DNA from: Mycolicibacterium pyrenivorans
GTDB taxonomy: Bacteria > Actinomycetota > Actinomycetes > Mycobacteriales > Mycobacteriaceae
Length of the DNA: 64,000 nt
NCBI RefSeq assembly: GCF_025821625.1
Contig: NZ_JACKSH010000046.1
Coordinates: 1,018-65,017 of the forward strand
Direction of reading: 5' to 3'
How positions within the stretch are numbered: the stretch's first letter is position 1; every line of letters begins with the position of its first letter. Below are positions 52,324-62,053 of the stretch, piece by piece. The position numbers and the translations under genes were made by a program. Under the pieces are notes generated by a model, which was not told the origin of the DNA, ran no database searches, and saw nothing but the letters and a program-made list of their open reading frames with translations.

Positions 52324-53457
52324 ATGGTTCACGACGTCATCGTCATCGGGCTCGGCGGCATGGGCAGTGCCGCGGCGTATCACCTCGCCGCGCGCGGCCA
52401 GCGGGTGCTCGGGCTGGAGAAGTTCTCGCCGGCCCACGACAGGGGCTCCAGCCATGGCGGTTCGCGCATCATCCGGCAGTCCTACTTCGAGGACCCCGCC
52501 TATGTGCCGCTGCTGTTGCGGGCCTACGAGCTGTGGGCAGCGTTGGCCGCCGACTCGCAGCAAGAGGTGTACCGCATCACGGGTGGGTTGTTCATCGGCC
52601 CGCCGGACTGCCTGACCGTGGCGGGCAGCCTCAAGGCCAGCTGCCAGTGGGAACTGCCGCACGAGGTCCTCGATGCCGCCGAAATCCGTTCCCGCTTCCC
52701 GAACTTCACCCCCGATTCTGGTGACATCGCGCTCTATGAGGACAAGGCGGGTTTCGCCCGTCCGGAGCTGACCGTTCAGGCTCACCTCGCGCTGGCCGAA
52801 CAGGCCGGCGCTACACTGCAATTCGGCGAGCAGGTTCTCGAATGGGCCGAGACCGCAGCCGGTGTCACCGTCCAGACCGACCGGGGCACCTATACGGCGG
52901 GTCAGCTGGTCATCTGTCCCGGCGCGTGGGCGCCGCAGCTGCTGGCCGAGTTCGGCATCCCGATCACCGTCGAGCGCCAGGTGCTCTACTGGCTGGACCC
53001 CGCAGGGGGCACCGCGCCGTTCGTCGATCACCCGATCTTCATCGACGAGAGTGCCGACGGTATGCAGATCTACGGGTTCCCCGCCATCGACGGCGCGCGG
53101 GGCGGCGTCAAGGTCGCATTCTTCCGCAAGGGCGTGGTGTGCACCCCCGACACCATCGACCGCACCGTGTACGACCGCGAGATCCGCGAAATGCGTGAGC
53201 GCACAGCAGAACTGCTTCCCGTGCTGGACGGGCCGTGCCTGCACTCGGCGACGTGCATGTACTCGAACACCCCCGATCAGCATTTTGTGATCGCCCGGCA
53301 TCCCGGCAGCGAGAACGTCACCGTCGCGTGCGGGTTCTCCGGTCACGGCTTCAAGTTCGTCCCGGTGGTGGGGGAGATCCTCGCCGACCTCGCGATCACG
53401 GGTTCGACGGCGCACCCGATCTCGTTGTTCGACCCCCGCAGGTTGGTGACCACATGA
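52324..53457 (+). CDS. Monomeric sarcosine oxidase/N-methyl amino acid oxidase
   Basis: This 377-residue flavoprotein of the MSOX/MTOX family has [19 protein letters not shown] (FAD), [14 protein letters not shown] (active-site Arg region), and [14 protein letters not shown], holding the Cys that carries covalent [17 protein letters not shown] closes the FAD site. It is likely to convert sarcosine to glycine, formaldehyde and peroxide, given the neighbours. It overlaps the Rieske gene start by 4 nt (ATGA). Confidence 0.88.
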   Translation: MVHDVIVIGLGGMGSAAAYHLAARGQRVLGLEKFSPAHDRGSSHGGSRIIRQSYFEDPAYVPLLLRAYELWAALAADSQQEVYRITGGLFIGPPDCLTVAGSLKASCQWELPHEVLDAAEIRSRFPNFTPDSGDIALYEDKAGFARPELTVQAHLALAEQAGATLQFGEQVLEWAETAAGVTVQTDRGTYTAGQLVICPGAWAPQLLAEFGIPITVERQVLYWLDPAGGTAPFVDHPIFIDESADGMQIYGFPAIDGARGGVKVAFFRKGVVCTPDTIDRTVYDREIREMRERTAELLPVLDGPCLHSATCMYSNTPDQHFVIARHPGSENVTVACGFSGHGFKFVPVVGEILADLAITGSTAHPISLFDPRRLVTT

Positions 53458-54599
53458 CAGCGGATCCTCCACCGCTGGTCCAGCCGCCCTCGGCTCTTCG
53501 TGCCACCCTCGGCGGCGCCTACTACGCCAGCCCCGACGTGTTCGCCGCTGAACAGGAGCGCATCTTCGAGGCCATGTGGTTCTGTGCGACCAGGTCATCG
53601 GACCTCGCGTTACCCGGCAGGTTCAAGAAGGTCCAGATCGGCAGCGAGAGCGTGTTGCTGGTACGCGGGCGTGACGGACTACTCCGGGCGTTCCTGAACA
53701 TCTGTCGACACCGTGGAGCCCAGTTGTGCACCGAGGCCGAGGGACAGGTGAGGCGCAGCCTGCGCTGCCCGTATCACTCCTGGACGTACGCGCTGGACGG
53801 CAGGCTCACGGCCGCGCCCAACATCGGGGCGCTGACCGACGATGCGGGCGCGCTGATCGACCGGTACGAGTTCGGCTTGGTGCCGGTGGCGCTGACCGAA
53901 TGGCTCGGCTACGCCTGGGTGTGCCTGGCCGAAACCCCACCGCCCTTCGAGGAGGTGGTGGTGGAGGCGACCAGGACGCTCGGCGACGCGGACGCCATCA
54001 ACCGGTACGGGATCGGCGGCCTTGATGTGGGCCACCGGATCGTCTACGACGTCGCGGCGAACTGGAAGCTGATCGTCGAGAACTTCATGGAGTGCTACCA
54101 CTGCAGCTCCATCCACCCCGAGTTGGTCGGGGTGCTTCCCGAGTTCGCGCGCGGCGTGGCCGCACAGGCCAACGTCGGTGTCGGCGCCGAATTCGGCCCG
54201 CAGGTAGCCGGATTCACGATCGACGGCGCAGCCGGGTTCGACCGGCTGCCGGGTATCACCGACGAGCAGGACCGGCGTTATTACGCCATCACGGTGAAAC
54301 CGACGGTCTTCATCAACCTGGTGCCCGATCACGTCATCTTCCATCGCATGTACCCGATGTCGGCGGAGCGCACGGTCGTGGAATGCGACTGGCTCTACAC
54401 CGGTGAGGTTCTCGGATCCGACCAGGACCTGTCCCACTCGGTCGAGCTGTTCCAGCGGGTCAACGAGCAGGATTTCGCCGCGTGCGAGCGAACTCAACCC
54501 GCCATGTCGTCGCGGGCCTACCGGCAGGGCGGCGTCCTCGTCCCCACCGAACACCACATCGCGGAGTTCCATGAGTGGGTAGTGTCCCGTCTCGGCTGA
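53454..54599 (+). CDS. Rieske oxygenase alpha subunit, glycine-betaine demethylase-like
   Basis: This 381-residue protein has the Rieske 2Fe-2S site (CRHRGAQLC...CPYHSW, about 84-107) and the mononuclear iron site ([15 protein letters not shown], about 213-227). It resembles the ring-hydroxylating oxygenase group that includes GbcA, which demethylates glycine betaine to dimethylglycine. The genes around it (dimethylglycine and sarcosine oxidases, choline dehydrogenase-like protein) support that. A matching reductase subunit is not seen in the window. Confidence 0.85.
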   Translation: MTADPPPLVQPPSALRATLGGAYYASPDVFAAEQERIFEAMWFCATRSSDLALPGRFKKVQIGSESVLLVRGRDGLLRAFLNICRHRGAQLCTEAEGQVRRSLRCPYHSWTYALDGRLTAAPNIGALTDDAGALIDRYEFGLVPVALTEWLGYAWVCLAETPPPFEEVVVEATRTLGDADAINRYGIGGLDVGHRIVYDVAANWKLIVENFMECYHCSSIHPELVGVLPEFARGVAAQANVGVGAEFGPQVAGFTIDGAAGFDRLPGITDEQDRRYYAITVKPTVFINLVPDHVIFHRMYPMSAERTVVECDWLYTGEVLGSDQDLSHSVELFQRVNEQDFAACERTQPAMSSRAYRQGGVLVPTEHHIAEFHEWVVSRLG

Positions 54600-54609
54600 C
54601 GAGTAAGGG

Positions 54610-54712
54610 GAGATCGGCCGGGGGCGAGCGAAGCGACGGGAGATCGGCCGGGGGCGAGCGAAGCGACGGGAGATTCGGATGGGGGCGAGCGAAGCGACGG
54701 GAGATTCGGATG
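54610..54712 (+). repeat. 30/31-bp direct repeats before the aldehyde dehydrogenase remnant
   Basis: Units at 54610, 54640 and 54670 share GGGGGCGAGCGAAGCGACGG, and a part-unit at 54701 ends in the start ATG (54710). The last two junctions read GGGAGATTCGGATGG, a ribosome site plus start codon, so the array looks like a multiplied translation-start region. The GCGAGCGAAGCGA core recurs at other junction repeats in this window. Confidence 0.9.
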
Positions 54713-54991
54713 GACGGCGAGCCTGACCTCTGGATCGGTGGCACCTGGCGCCATTCGTCCGACGGCGGCACCCGCGACATCATCAACCCTGCCAACGGGA
54801 GTGTCGCCGCCGTCGTCGACGAGGCCACCCCCGACGACGCAACCGCCGCGGTGGCAGCAGCACGGTCGGCCTTCGACGACGGCGCCTGGCGGGCCACGCC
54901 GGTGACCGAGCGTTCGGAACTCCTGGATCGGGTGGCCGATCTGCTGCAACGCGACAAAGAGCGGTTGGCGTCGCTCGAGACCCGGGACACC
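54710..54991 (+). pseudogene. Aldehyde dehydrogenase, N-terminal fragment (betaine-aldehyde type)
   Basis: About 94 codons match the start of ALDH proteins: LWIGGTWRHSSDGGTRDIINPANG and ATAAVAAARSAFDDGAWRATP...[27 protein letters not shown]. At about 54991 the similarity stops and sequence of another gene begins, so the NAD-binding Rossmann core and the catalytic Cys are gone. In such clusters this gene makes betaine from betaine aldehyde (betB). The frame runs on into permease DNA and stops at 55057. Confidence 0.85.
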
Positions 54992-54993
54992 AG

Positions 54994-55281
54994 TGGCCGC
55001 CGAAGGATCTCGAGGAGGGGGGCTACTTCACGATGGGTCGCTGGGGACTGCCGGTGAACATCGTGGCCGTCGTCTGGGGTGTGAGCATGGCGCTGAATCT
55101 CGCGTGGCCGCGTTCTGCGGTCTACGGCGACCCCTGGTACAACACCTGGGGGGCCTTCGTCTACATCGGGATCATCCTCGGGTCCGGGCTGGGGTGGTAT
55201 TTCGTCAAGGGCCGCAACCACATCGGCACACTGAACTCGCATGTCGCCGAGACGGTCGCCGAGGTGGGCGCTGATGGCTGA
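54994..55281 (+). pseudogene. Amino acid/choline-type permease (APC family), C-terminal fragment
   Basis: From about 54994 one frame reads WPPKDLEEGGYFTMGRWGLPV, then two membrane helices (VNIVAVVWGVSMALNL, TWGAFVYIGIILGSGLGWYF) and a short tail. This is the end of an APC-family permease in the usual layout; some ten helices are missing. It is fused to the aldehyde dehydrogenase stump by one deletion. An ATG at 55033 could still express an 82-residue two-helix peptide. The frame overlaps the next gene by 8 nt. Confidence 0.8.
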
Positions 55282-56821
55282 GCAACGTGAGTTCGGCACC
55301 GCGGAGTTCGATTATGTGATCGCCGGCGGCGGCACCGCCGGGTGCGTGCTCGCCGCCCGGCTGTCGGAGGACCCCGGCGTCACCGTGTGCCTGATCGAAG
55401 CCGGACCATCCGATGTCGGCGACGACGCGATCCTCGACTTGTCCGCATGGATGCATCTGCTCGACTCCGGTTACGACTGGGACTATCCGGTCGAACCGCA
55501 GGAGCGTGGCAACTCGTTCATGCGGCACGCCAGAGCCAAAGTGCTCGGCGGCTGCTCGTCGCACAACTCGTGCATCGCGTTCTGGCCGCCCGCCGAAGCT
55601 CTGGACGAATGGGTCCGCATGGGTGCCGTCGGCTGGGGCGCAGCAGATGTGCTCCCGCTCGTCGAGCGGCTGACACAAACGGTGCTGCTGCGCGACGTTC
55701 CGCCCGAAGACCCCTGTGGTGCAGCGGTTCTGGAGGCAGCAGCGATGGTGGGCCTGCCGACGGTGGCGTTCAACCGCGGTGAGACGGTGCGCAACGGGGC
55801 GGGGTGGTTCCAGATCAACGCGGCGGTGGAAAAGGACCGCCTCACCAGGCTGTCGACGTCACATGCGTTTCTGCACCCGATCATGGGGTCTCGCAAGAAC
55901 TTGGAGGTTCGCACCGATGCGTGGGTCTCGGAGATCCTCTTCGACGACTCGCTGCGGGCCACCGGGGTTCGTCACCAGCGGCCCGACCTGACCGGATACG
56001 ACACCGTGGGGGCCCGCCGCGAGGTGATCCTCACCGCCGGGGCGATCGACACCCCGAAGCTGTTGATGCTGTCGGGGATCGGGCCGACCGCACATCTGCG
56101 CGAGATCGGGATCCCGGTGCGCGTCGACGCCCCGGGAGTGGGAGCCAACCTCGACGACCATGTCGAAGGTCTGGTGTCGTGGGAGGCCGCCGAACCGATG
56201 GTGACGAAGTCGACCCAGTGGTGGGAGATCGGGTTGTTCACCACGGTCGACGAGGACGTCGTCCAGCCCGACCTGATGATGCACTACGGCAGTGTGCCTT
56301 TCGACATGAACACGCTGCGCCACGGCTACCCGACGACGGACAACGGATTCTGCTTGACACCCAACGTCACCCAGGGCAGGTCGCGGGGGACGGTGCGGTT
56401 GCGCTCACGGGATTTCCGGGACCGGGCACGGGTCGACCCACGCTATTTCACCGACCCCGACGGTTACGATGAGCGGATCATGCTCACCGGGGTGAAGCTG
56501 GCTCGAACCATCGCCGAGCAGGCGCCGCTGGCCGCCTGGGTGGGCAGGGAGCTGGCGCCGGGACCCGAGGCGACCTCCGACGACGAGCTGCTCGACTACA
56601 TCCATCGATGCCACAACACGGTCTACCACCCTGCGGCGACCGCGCGGATGGGCGCGGCCACGGACCCCATGGCGGTCCTGGACCCGCAGCTTCGCGTGAA
56701 GGGGGTGTCGGGCCTGCGCGTGGTCGACGCCTCGGCGATGCCGAGGCTTCCGTCGGTCAACCCCAACATCACCGTGATGACGATGGCGGAGAAGTGTGCC
56801 GACCTCATCCGAACCTCCTGA
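55274..56821 (+). CDS. GMC oxidoreductase, choline dehydrogenase-like
   Basis: This 515-residue FAD enzyme of the GMC family has YVIAGGGTAGCVLAARL (FAD, about 11-27), GGCSSHNSCI (about 88-97), LTAGAIDTPKLLMLSGIGP (signature 2), HPAATARMG (catalytic His region, about 454-462) and the C-terminal NPNITVMTMAEK. It is likely to oxidise choline to betaine aldehyde given the cluster. ATG 55274 lies inside the end of the permease remnant. Its end overlaps the next gene by 26 nt. Confidence 0.88.
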   Translation: MAEQREFGTAEFDYVIAGGGTAGCVLAARLSEDPGVTVCLIEAGPSDVGDDAILDLSAWMHLLDSGYDWDYPVEPQERGNSFMRHARAKVLGGCSSHNSCIAFWPPAEALDEWVRMGAVGWGAADVLPLVERLTQTVLLRDVPPEDPCGAAVLEAAAMVGLPTVAFNRGETVRNGAGWFQINAAVEKDRLTRLSTSHAFLHPIMGSRKNLEVRTDAWVSEILFDDSLRATGVRHQRPDLTGYDTVGARREVILTAGAIDTPKLLMLSGIGPTAHLREIGIPVRVDAPGVGANLDDHVEGLVSWEAAEPMVTKSTQWWEIGLFTTVDEDVVQPDLMMHYGSVPFDMNTLRHGYPTTDNGFCLTPNVTQGRSRGTVRLRSRDFRDRARVDPRYFTDPDGYDERIMLTGVKLARTIAEQAPLAAWVGRELAPGPEATSDDELLDYIHRCHNTVYHPAATARMGAATDPMAVLDPQLRVKGVSGLRVVDASAMPRLPSVNPNITVMTMAEKCADLIRTS

Positions 56822-57728
56822 GCGCAAAGACGTTTCGTCGTTCCTGGCCGAGCACACCCCGTTCCAGGGGTCGACGGAGTCCGAACTCGCCGAGCTCGCG
56901 CAGGGGGCGTCGGTGGAACAGTTCCCCGCCGGCGTCGTCGTCGCCGACTACGCGGCCCGGGTACCGGACGAGATCTGGATGGTCCGCGACGGCGTGGTGT
57001 CCTTGCGGGCCAGTGCGGACGGCTCCCGGATCGACGTCGTCGGGCCAGGAGGGATCTTCGGCTACATGCCGCTGCTGACCGGTGCGGGAATGGATTTCGA
57101 GGCGCGCACCACCGCGCCGAGCACATTGATCCGGCTGCCGGGTGTGCTGGTCCGGGCGCAGTTCGCCAAACCTGCCGGGTTGGCGTTCCTGGCGTCCACG
57201 GGCTGGAACCGCGGCTCGACGGACCGGCCCACCATCGCTCCCGCGACCGACGGCAGGTCCGTCGCCGAGCTCGTCCACGGCGAGGTGCTGATGGTCGGAC
57301 CGTCGGAATCGGTCCGCGACGTCGTCGTGAGGATGACCGAACACCACGTGTCCTACGCGCTGATCCGGTTGACCGATGGTGGGCTCGGCATCTTCACCGA
57401 TCGCGACCTGCGCACCCGGGTCGTTGCCGTCGGGCTACCCGTCGATGTGCCCATCGCCGAGCTGATGAGCGCCCCCGCGCGCACCGTGACCGCCGATCTG
57501 ACAGCAGACAGCACATGCCGGTCCTCACCCTGGGGCGACGTGTTCGCGATGCTGCAACGCCTGCGGATGGCACATCAGGTCGAGCAGATCGCCGCGGGTC
57601 ACACCCCGGGCGACGTGATCACCACGTCGGAGCTGTCGCCACTCAACCGCAGCCTGCTCGGTGACGGCTTGCGCGAGATCGCCGCAGTGCGGCGGCGGGT
57701 CGGCAATGTCGGGTTTCACGGCGTATAG
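56796..57728 (+). CDS. cNMP-binding/CBS protein with internal deletion (DUF294 family)
   Basis: This 310-residue protein has an N-terminal cyclic-nucleotide-binding-like domain (about 15-130), one CBS motif (about 145-225, TEHHVSYALIRLTDGGLGIFTDRDLRTRV), then abruptly the last 70 residues of the DUF294 C-terminal domain (FAMLQRLRMAHQVEQIAAGHTPGDVI...RSLLGDGLREIAAVRRR). Family members normally have a second CBS and a DUF294 nucleotidyltransferase-like domain in between, so about 250 or more residues are missing in frame near residue 235. It is probably without the regulatory activity. GTG 56796 is the start. Confidence 0.75.
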   Translation: MPTSSEPPERKDVSSFLAEHTPFQGSTESELAELAQGASVEQFPAGVVVADYAARVPDEIWMVRDGVVSLRASADGSRIDVVGPGGIFGYMPLLTGAGMDFEARTTAPSTLIRLPGVLVRAQFAKPAGLAFLASTGWNRGSTDRPTIAPATDGRSVAELVHGEVLMVGPSESVRDVVVRMTEHHVSYALIRLTDGGLGIFTDRDLRTRVVAVGLPVDVPIAELMSAPARTVTADLTADSTCRSSPWGDVFAMLQRLRMAHQVEQIAAGHTPGDVITTSELSPLNRSLLGDGLREIAAVRRRVGNVGFHGV

Positions 57729-57731
57729 GGT
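57726..57731 (+). promoter_or_regulatory. -10 box (TAGGGT) for leaderless iclR gene
   Basis: TAGGGT ends 7 nt before ATG 57739 with no ribosome site. It overlaps the end of the previous gene. Confidence 0.45.
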
Positions 57732-57738
57732 CGGGACG

Positions 57739-58518
57739 ATGGCCAAGCGAGACGATTCACCCGCCGCCGTGCAGTCGGTGGATCGTGCTCTGCTCGTCCT
57801 GGAGATTCTGGCCGGTATGGGCCAGGCGGGTGTCACCGAGATCGCTGACGAACTCGGTGTCCACAAGTCGACGGTGTCGCGCCTGATCGCGGTCCTGGAA
57901 GCGCGAGGCTTCGTCGAGCAGGTGTCCGAGCGCGGCAAGTACCGCCTGGGTTTCGCGGTGTCGCGGCTGGCGCGCGCCGGCAGCGCCCAGCTGGACCTCG
58001 CCAGGGTCGGCCAGGACATCTGTGACGGACTCAGCGTCGAAGTGGGCGAGACCGTCAACCTCGCGGTGCTCGACGGTGATCGCATCGTCAACATCGTCGA
58101 GGCGATCGGTCCGGCCGAGATCACGTTGCGGACCTGGGTCGGTCAGAGCTGCCCGGCGTACGCGACCTCCAGCGGGAAGGTGCTGCTGGCAGGACTGGAT
58201 CCCGCCGAGGTGCGGTCCCGGCTGGGCGGCGCGTTGAAGTCCTTCACCGACACCACGGTGTCCGACCTGTCGGACCTGCAGCGTGAGCTGGCGGGAGTGC
58301 GCGACCGCGGATGGGCCAGTGTGTCCGAGGAGCTCGAGGTCGGGCTCAACGCCGCGGCGGCCCCCGTCTATGACAAAAACTCGCAAGTGGTTGCGGCGCT
58401 TAGCGTTTCGGGCCCCGCCTATCGCCTGGGGGCCGAGCGGTTCGAAGAGATCGCGAAGCTGACGATCGCCGCCGCGGACACGATCAGCCGCCGGCTGGGC
58501 TGGATCGCGCGCGACTGA
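57739..58518 (+). CDS. IclR-family transcription regulator
   Basis: This 259-residue regulator has an N-terminal winged helix (VQSVDRALLVLEILAG, GVTEIADELGVHKSTVSRLIAVLEARGFV, about 10-65) and a GAF-like ligand domain (GQSCPAYATSSGKVLLAGL, about 135-153; VGLNAAAAPVYDK). It probably controls the choline/betaine cluster through the twin palindrome at 49801. Its own leaderless promoter allows expression apart from the cluster. It converges on the DUF1023 gene. Confidence 0.92.
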   Translation: MAKRDDSPAAVQSVDRALLVLEILAGMGQAGVTEIADELGVHKSTVSRLIAVLEARGFVEQVSERGKYRLGFAVSRLARAGSAQLDLARVGQDICDGLSVEVGETVNLAVLDGDRIVNIVEAIGPAEITLRTWVGQSCPAYATSSGKVLLAGLDPAEVRSRLGGALKSFTDTTVSDLSDLQRELAGVRDRGWASVSEELEVGLNAAAAPVYDKNSQVVAALSVSGPAYRLGAERFEEIAKLTIAAADTISRRLGWIARD

Positions 58519-58553
58519 GGACCGGGAATAGGCCTGCCCGGACCCAAGTTGTG

Positions 58554-58569
58554 GTGACATCGTTGTCAC
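58554..58569. terminator. Hairpin between convergent iclR and hydrolase genes
   Basis: GTGACA-TCGT-TGTCAC forms a perfect 6-bp stem with a 4-nt loop, overlapping the stop of the minus-strand hydrolase gene. It is a possible weak terminator for either strand. Confidence 0.35.
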
Positions 58570-60182
58570 TTGCCGGAACCAAGACGCTGCAGGGTTTGCG
58601 TCTCCCCGGCGATGACCGCCAGGATCGCGCGCCACGCGTCGGATGGCCGATTGAGCATGCCGCTGTGTGCTTCCCAGCCGAACACCGGCCGACCGTCGTC
58701 GTAACGTCCTGTGCGCAACCGGGTCACCCCGGGCATCTCGTCCGGGTCTGCGCCGTGCGGGCCGACGGGGATGCCCTGCACGGCGTGGATGAAGTCGCCG
58801 GGCGCGGTCATCGAGAACCTCAGCACGTCCGGGTTGCGGTTGTGCCAGTCTCCGGCATCGTCGACACCGACGCCGGCCCCCGCCGCGGCCAGAAACAGTG
58901 TGCGGTCCGACGTCAGCCCGAAGACCTCGGCGGTCCCGACGATCGACCCGCCGTACGAATGGCCGATCACCGTGACGGGGACGCCGGGTGGCACGGTGCG
59001 TTCGACGTCCTCGCTGAACGCCACCAGTCGGGGTGCCATGTCCATCGCGTAGCCCGGATCGGCGGCGTTGAGCAACACCGCCGCGGGGTCGCGAACCTGC
59101 GGAAACGGGCCGCCGAGATAGGTGATCACGGCGACGTCGCCCGCGGTGCCCGACACGAACCGACGTGCGGTGGACGTGTTGGCGGCCGAGCCCTCGATGG
59201 TGGTGTTCACGCCGGGAACGAGCACCGCGACCGCCCGTGCGGAGGCGAGGTCACCGTTGAGTTCGATCAGCGAGGCGCGACCCGGGTCGAACGCCACGAT
59301 TTGGCGCTGGATGCGGCCGTGGCGGCCGACGGGATCGTCGATCTCGCCGAGCAGGCCGCGGTAGAACTCGATGCGGCGTCGGGAATTCTCGTCGGCACCG
59401 GTTTCGGTGACGATGGCCGAGGCGATGTTGAGTCGATTCGCCGCGACCCGCATCGCCCAGGGCACGCCATCCGTGTTGCCGACCTGCCGGGGAAACGCGG
59501 TGACGAGGTGGTCGCGCTGCTCGGGGGTCATCGCGGCGATCTGGCCGGCGATGCGGTCCTGGCTCATACCCGGCCAGGCGTCGGCGAGGTCGGGCGACTG
59601 CACCGGCGATGCGCCCGCGGTCACGGTCGCGGCGGGTGGCGGCGCACCCCGATCTTGTCCGAACGCACCGGCGAGGTCAGCCGCGGCGTCGGCGTCGGCG
59701 CTGCCGAGGCGCTCGAGGGCACCGCCGATCCGCGCGCTCAACTCCGCGGCGCGCGACTCCAGCAGGTCCTCGGCGACCCCCTCCGCACCGCCGGCGAGCA
59801 GCACCAACAACGGCCCGGGCTCGTCGCCGACGCCCACCCTCCCGTCCTCGGCAACGGTGAAGCCCTCTCGTTCTGCCTGCTCGACCTGGGAGAGGACGTC
59901 GAACCGGGCCGACGCGATCTGGCCGGCACCGTCTGAGGCGGCCACCGACGCCGCGATCAGACCGCGTGCCACCGCGCCGGCGTCGGCGGCGATCTGCTGG
60001 GCGTGCAGGCGCGCCGCATCGGCTGCGGTCCCGGTCCAGTAGTCACGACTCTCGGCGGTGTGGGCGACGACGCGATCGACGAGTCCGGACAGGCGGCGGG
60101 CGGCCTCGTCCAGGTCGTCGGCCAGTTCACGCAGCGCATCGGGCCGCCATGCGTCGGCCTGAGAGACGGTCGGCCGGGTCAA
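58566..60182 (-). CDS. DUF1023 alpha/beta hydrolase with helical N-terminus
   Basis: This 538-residue protein has an N-terminal helical part like WXG100/EspA-type secretion-helper proteins ([19 protein letters not shown]...[16 protein letters not shown] being the turn), then a linker rich in Ala, then a DUF1023 hydrolase domain ([25 protein letters not shown] with the nucleophilic Ser at about 425). Such proteins are probable type VII secretion substrates. It overlaps by 4 nt the small WXG-like gene upstream. The ester substrate is unknown. Confidence 0.82.
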   Translation of the reverse strand: MTRPTVSQADAWRPDALRELADDLDEAARRLSGLVDRVVAHTAESRDYWTGTAADAARLHAQQIAADAGAVARGLIAASVAASDGAGQIASARFDVLSQVEQAEREGFTVAEDGRVGVGDEPGPLLVLLAGGAEGVAEDLLESRAAELSARIGGALERLGSADADAAADLAGAFGQDRGAPPPAATVTAGASPVQSPDLADAWPGMSQDRIAGQIAAMTPEQRDHLVTAFPRQVGNTDGVPWAMRVAANRLNIASAIVTETGADENSRRRIEFYRGLLGEIDDPVGRHGRIQRQIVAFDPGRASLIELNGDLASARAVAVLVPGVNTTIEGSAANTSTARRFVSGTAGDVAVITYLGGPFPQVRDPAAVLLNAADPGYAMDMAPRLVAFSEDVERTVPPGVPVTVIGHSYGGSIVGTAEVFGLTSDRTLFLAAAGAGVGVDDAGDWHNRNPDVLRFSMTAPGDFIHAVQGIPVGPHGADPDEMPGVTRLRTGRYDDGRPVFGWEAHSGMLNRPSDAWRAILAVIAGETQTLQRLGSGK

Positions 60183-60457
60183 CGGGAGGCGATCCGCTCG
60201 CCGGTGGCGGTGTCAGCGTGTTCGAACGCGTCGGCCGTCCTGCGAGCGGCGCCCGCCCACTCGCGCATCGCGGTGCCGACCTCTTCGAGCCGGGCCCGAA
60301 ACCGGCGGGACGTCACGACCGCGCCGACCGCGGAGCCGCGCAGCTCGTCGGGATGCAGTTCCGGGCAGCGCAAGTCGGCGACCTCGGATGCGGCCGTGGA
60401 AACCCCGGCGGCGAGGTGGCGCAATCTATCGAGATCGACGTGTGCGATTTCCCCCAT
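60179..60457 (-). CDS. WXG100-like small helical protein
   Basis: This 92-residue protein is all-helical, with a central [17 protein letters not shown] is a WXG turn. It resembles type VII secretion partner proteins and is coupled to the DUF1023 gene by an ATGA overlap. The two may be exported as a pair through an ESX system. No ESX core genes are in the window. ATG 60457 gives a normal family length. Confidence 0.65.
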   Translation of the reverse strand: MGEIAHVDLDRLRHLAAGVSTAASEVADLRCPELHPDELRGSAVGAVVTSRRFRARLEEVGTAMREWAGAARRTADAFEHADTATGERIASR

Positions 60458-60560
60458 GGCTCATGCTGGCAGATCCCGCCCCCGGCCTTCCCGGGTTATC
60501 CACAGGCCACAGGTCCAACGCCGCCAACGCTGAAAGTCGCGCCGGCAGAGCGAGCGCTAT

Positions 60561-60626
60561 CGGCGTCGTCTGCTCTTCGCGCAAGCGGCTCATCGGCGTC
60601 GTCTGCTCTTCGTGCAAGCGGCTCAT
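60561..60626. repeat. 33-bp direct repeat, two copies, before pafA
   Basis: Two 33-bp units (60561-60593, 60594-60626) differ by one base. Minus-strand reading is ATGAGCCGCTTGC then CGAAGAGCAGACGACGCCG. They fill the spacer between the WXG-like gene and pafA; nothing else recognisable is in 60458-60660. Confidence 0.9.
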
Positions 60627-60662
60627 CGGCCCCGTCACGCCCCCGCACCCGCAAGCAGCAAG

Positions 60663-60668
60663 TAGTCT
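60663..60668 (+). promoter_or_regulatory. -10 box (TAGTCT) for leaderless pafA
   Basis: TAGTCT ends 7 nt before GTG 60676 and no ribosome site is seen. Confidence 0.5.
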
Positions 60669-60675
60669 CGATGAG

Positions 60676-62034
60676 GTGCAGCGACGAATCATGGGCATCG
60701 AGACCGAATTCGGTGTCACCTGCACGTTCCACGGCCATCGCCGGCTCAGTCCCGACGAAGTGGCGCGCTATCTGTTCCGGCGGGTCGTGTCGTGGGGGCG
60801 TAGCAGCAACGTCTTCCTCCGCAACGGTGCGCGCCTGTACCTCGACGTGGGCAGCCACCCGGAGTACGCGACCGCCGAATGTGACAGCCTCACGCAGTTG
60901 GTCACCCACGACCGCGCTGGTGAACGGGTGCTCGAGGACCTGCTCATCGACGCCGAACAGCGCCTCGCCGACGAAGGCATCGGCGGTGACATCTATCTGT
61001 TCAAGAACAACACCGATTCTGCGGGCAACTCCTACGGCTGCCACGAGAATTACCTGATCGTGCGCGCAGGCGAGTTCTCCCGTATCTCCGATGTGCTGCT
61101 GCCGTTCCTGGTGACCCGCCAGCTCATCTGTGGTGCAGGCAAGGTGCTGCAGACCCCCAAGGCCGCGACGTTCTGCCTGTCGCAACGGGCCGAGCACATC
61201 TGGGAGGGCGTGTCGAGCGCGACCACCCGTTCGCGGCCGATCATCAACACCCGCGACGAACCGCACGCCGACGCCGAGAAGTACCGCCGTCTGCACGTCA
61301 TCGTCGGCGACTCCAACATGAGCGAGTCCACCACCATGCTCAAGGTGGGCTCGGCGTCGTTGGTGCTGGAGATGATCGAGGCCGGGGTCGCGTTCCGCGA
61401 CTTCTCGCTGGACAACCCGATCCGCGCGATCCGCGAGGTCAGCCATGACCTGACCGGACGACGGCCGGTGCGGCTGGCCGGGGGCAGGCAGGCCAGCGCG
61501 CTGGACATTCAGCGCGAGTACTACGGCCGCGCCGTCGAGTATCTGCAGACGCGGGAACCCAACACGCAGATCCAGCAGGTCGTCGACCTGTGGGGCCGTC
61601 AGCTCGACGCCGTCGAGAGCCAGGACTTCGCCAAGGTCGACACAGAGATCGACTGGGTGATCAAGCGCAAGCTGTTCCAGCGCTACCAGGACCGCTACAA
61701 CATGGAACTGTCAGATCCCAAGATCAGCCAGCTCGACCTGGCCTATCACGACATCAAGCGTGGCCGCGGCGTGTTCGATCTGCTGCAGCGCAAGGGTCTG
61801 GCGGCACGCATCACCACCGACGAAGAGATCGAGGCGGCGGTGAACACGCCGCCGCAGACCACCCGTGCCAAGCTGCGCGGTGAGTTCATCAGCGCCGCGC
61901 AGGAAGCCGGCCGCGACTTCACGGTCGACTGGGTGCACCTCAAGCTCAACGATCAGGCGCAACGCACGGTGCTGTGCAAGGACCCGTTCCGGTCGGTCGA
62001 CGAACGGGTGAAACGGCTCATCGCGAGCATGTGA
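60676..62034 (+). CDS. pafA: Pup ligase PafA
   Basis: It joins the C-terminal Glu of Pup to lysines of target proteins with ATP. The 452 residues equal the M. tuberculosis length and are almost the same in sequence from [16 protein letters not shown]. Catalytic motifs are GIETEFG (Mg/ATP Glu residues), [13 protein letters not shown] with the base Asp (about 56-68), [17 protein letters not shown] and [18 protein letters not shown]. The start is GTG 60676; the longer open frame upstream reads through the repeats. In most mycobacteria pafB follows at once, but here a minus-strand gene lies between. Confidence 0.98.
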   Translation: MQRRIMGIETEFGVTCTFHGHRRLSPDEVARYLFRRVVSWGRSSNVFLRNGARLYLDVGSHPEYATAECDSLTQLVTHDRAGERVLEDLLIDAEQRLADEGIGGDIYLFKNNTDSAGNSYGCHENYLIVRAGEFSRISDVLLPFLVTRQLICGAGKVLQTPKAATFCLSQRAEHIWEGVSSATTRSRPIINTRDEPHADAEKYRRLHVIVGDSNMSESTTMLKVGSASLVLEMIEAGVAFRDFSLDNPIRAIREVSHDLTGRRPVRLAGGRQASALDIQREYYGRAVEYLQTREPNTQIQQVVDLWGRQLDAVESQDFAKVDTEIDWVIKRKLFQRYQDRYNMELSDPKISQLDLAYHDIKRGRGVFDLLQRKGLAARITTDEEIEAAVNTPPQTTRAKLRGEFISAAQEAGRDFTVDWVHLKLNDQAQRTVLCKDPFRSVDERVKRLIASM

Positions 62035-62053
62035 TGCTCAGGCGCGGTGCACC

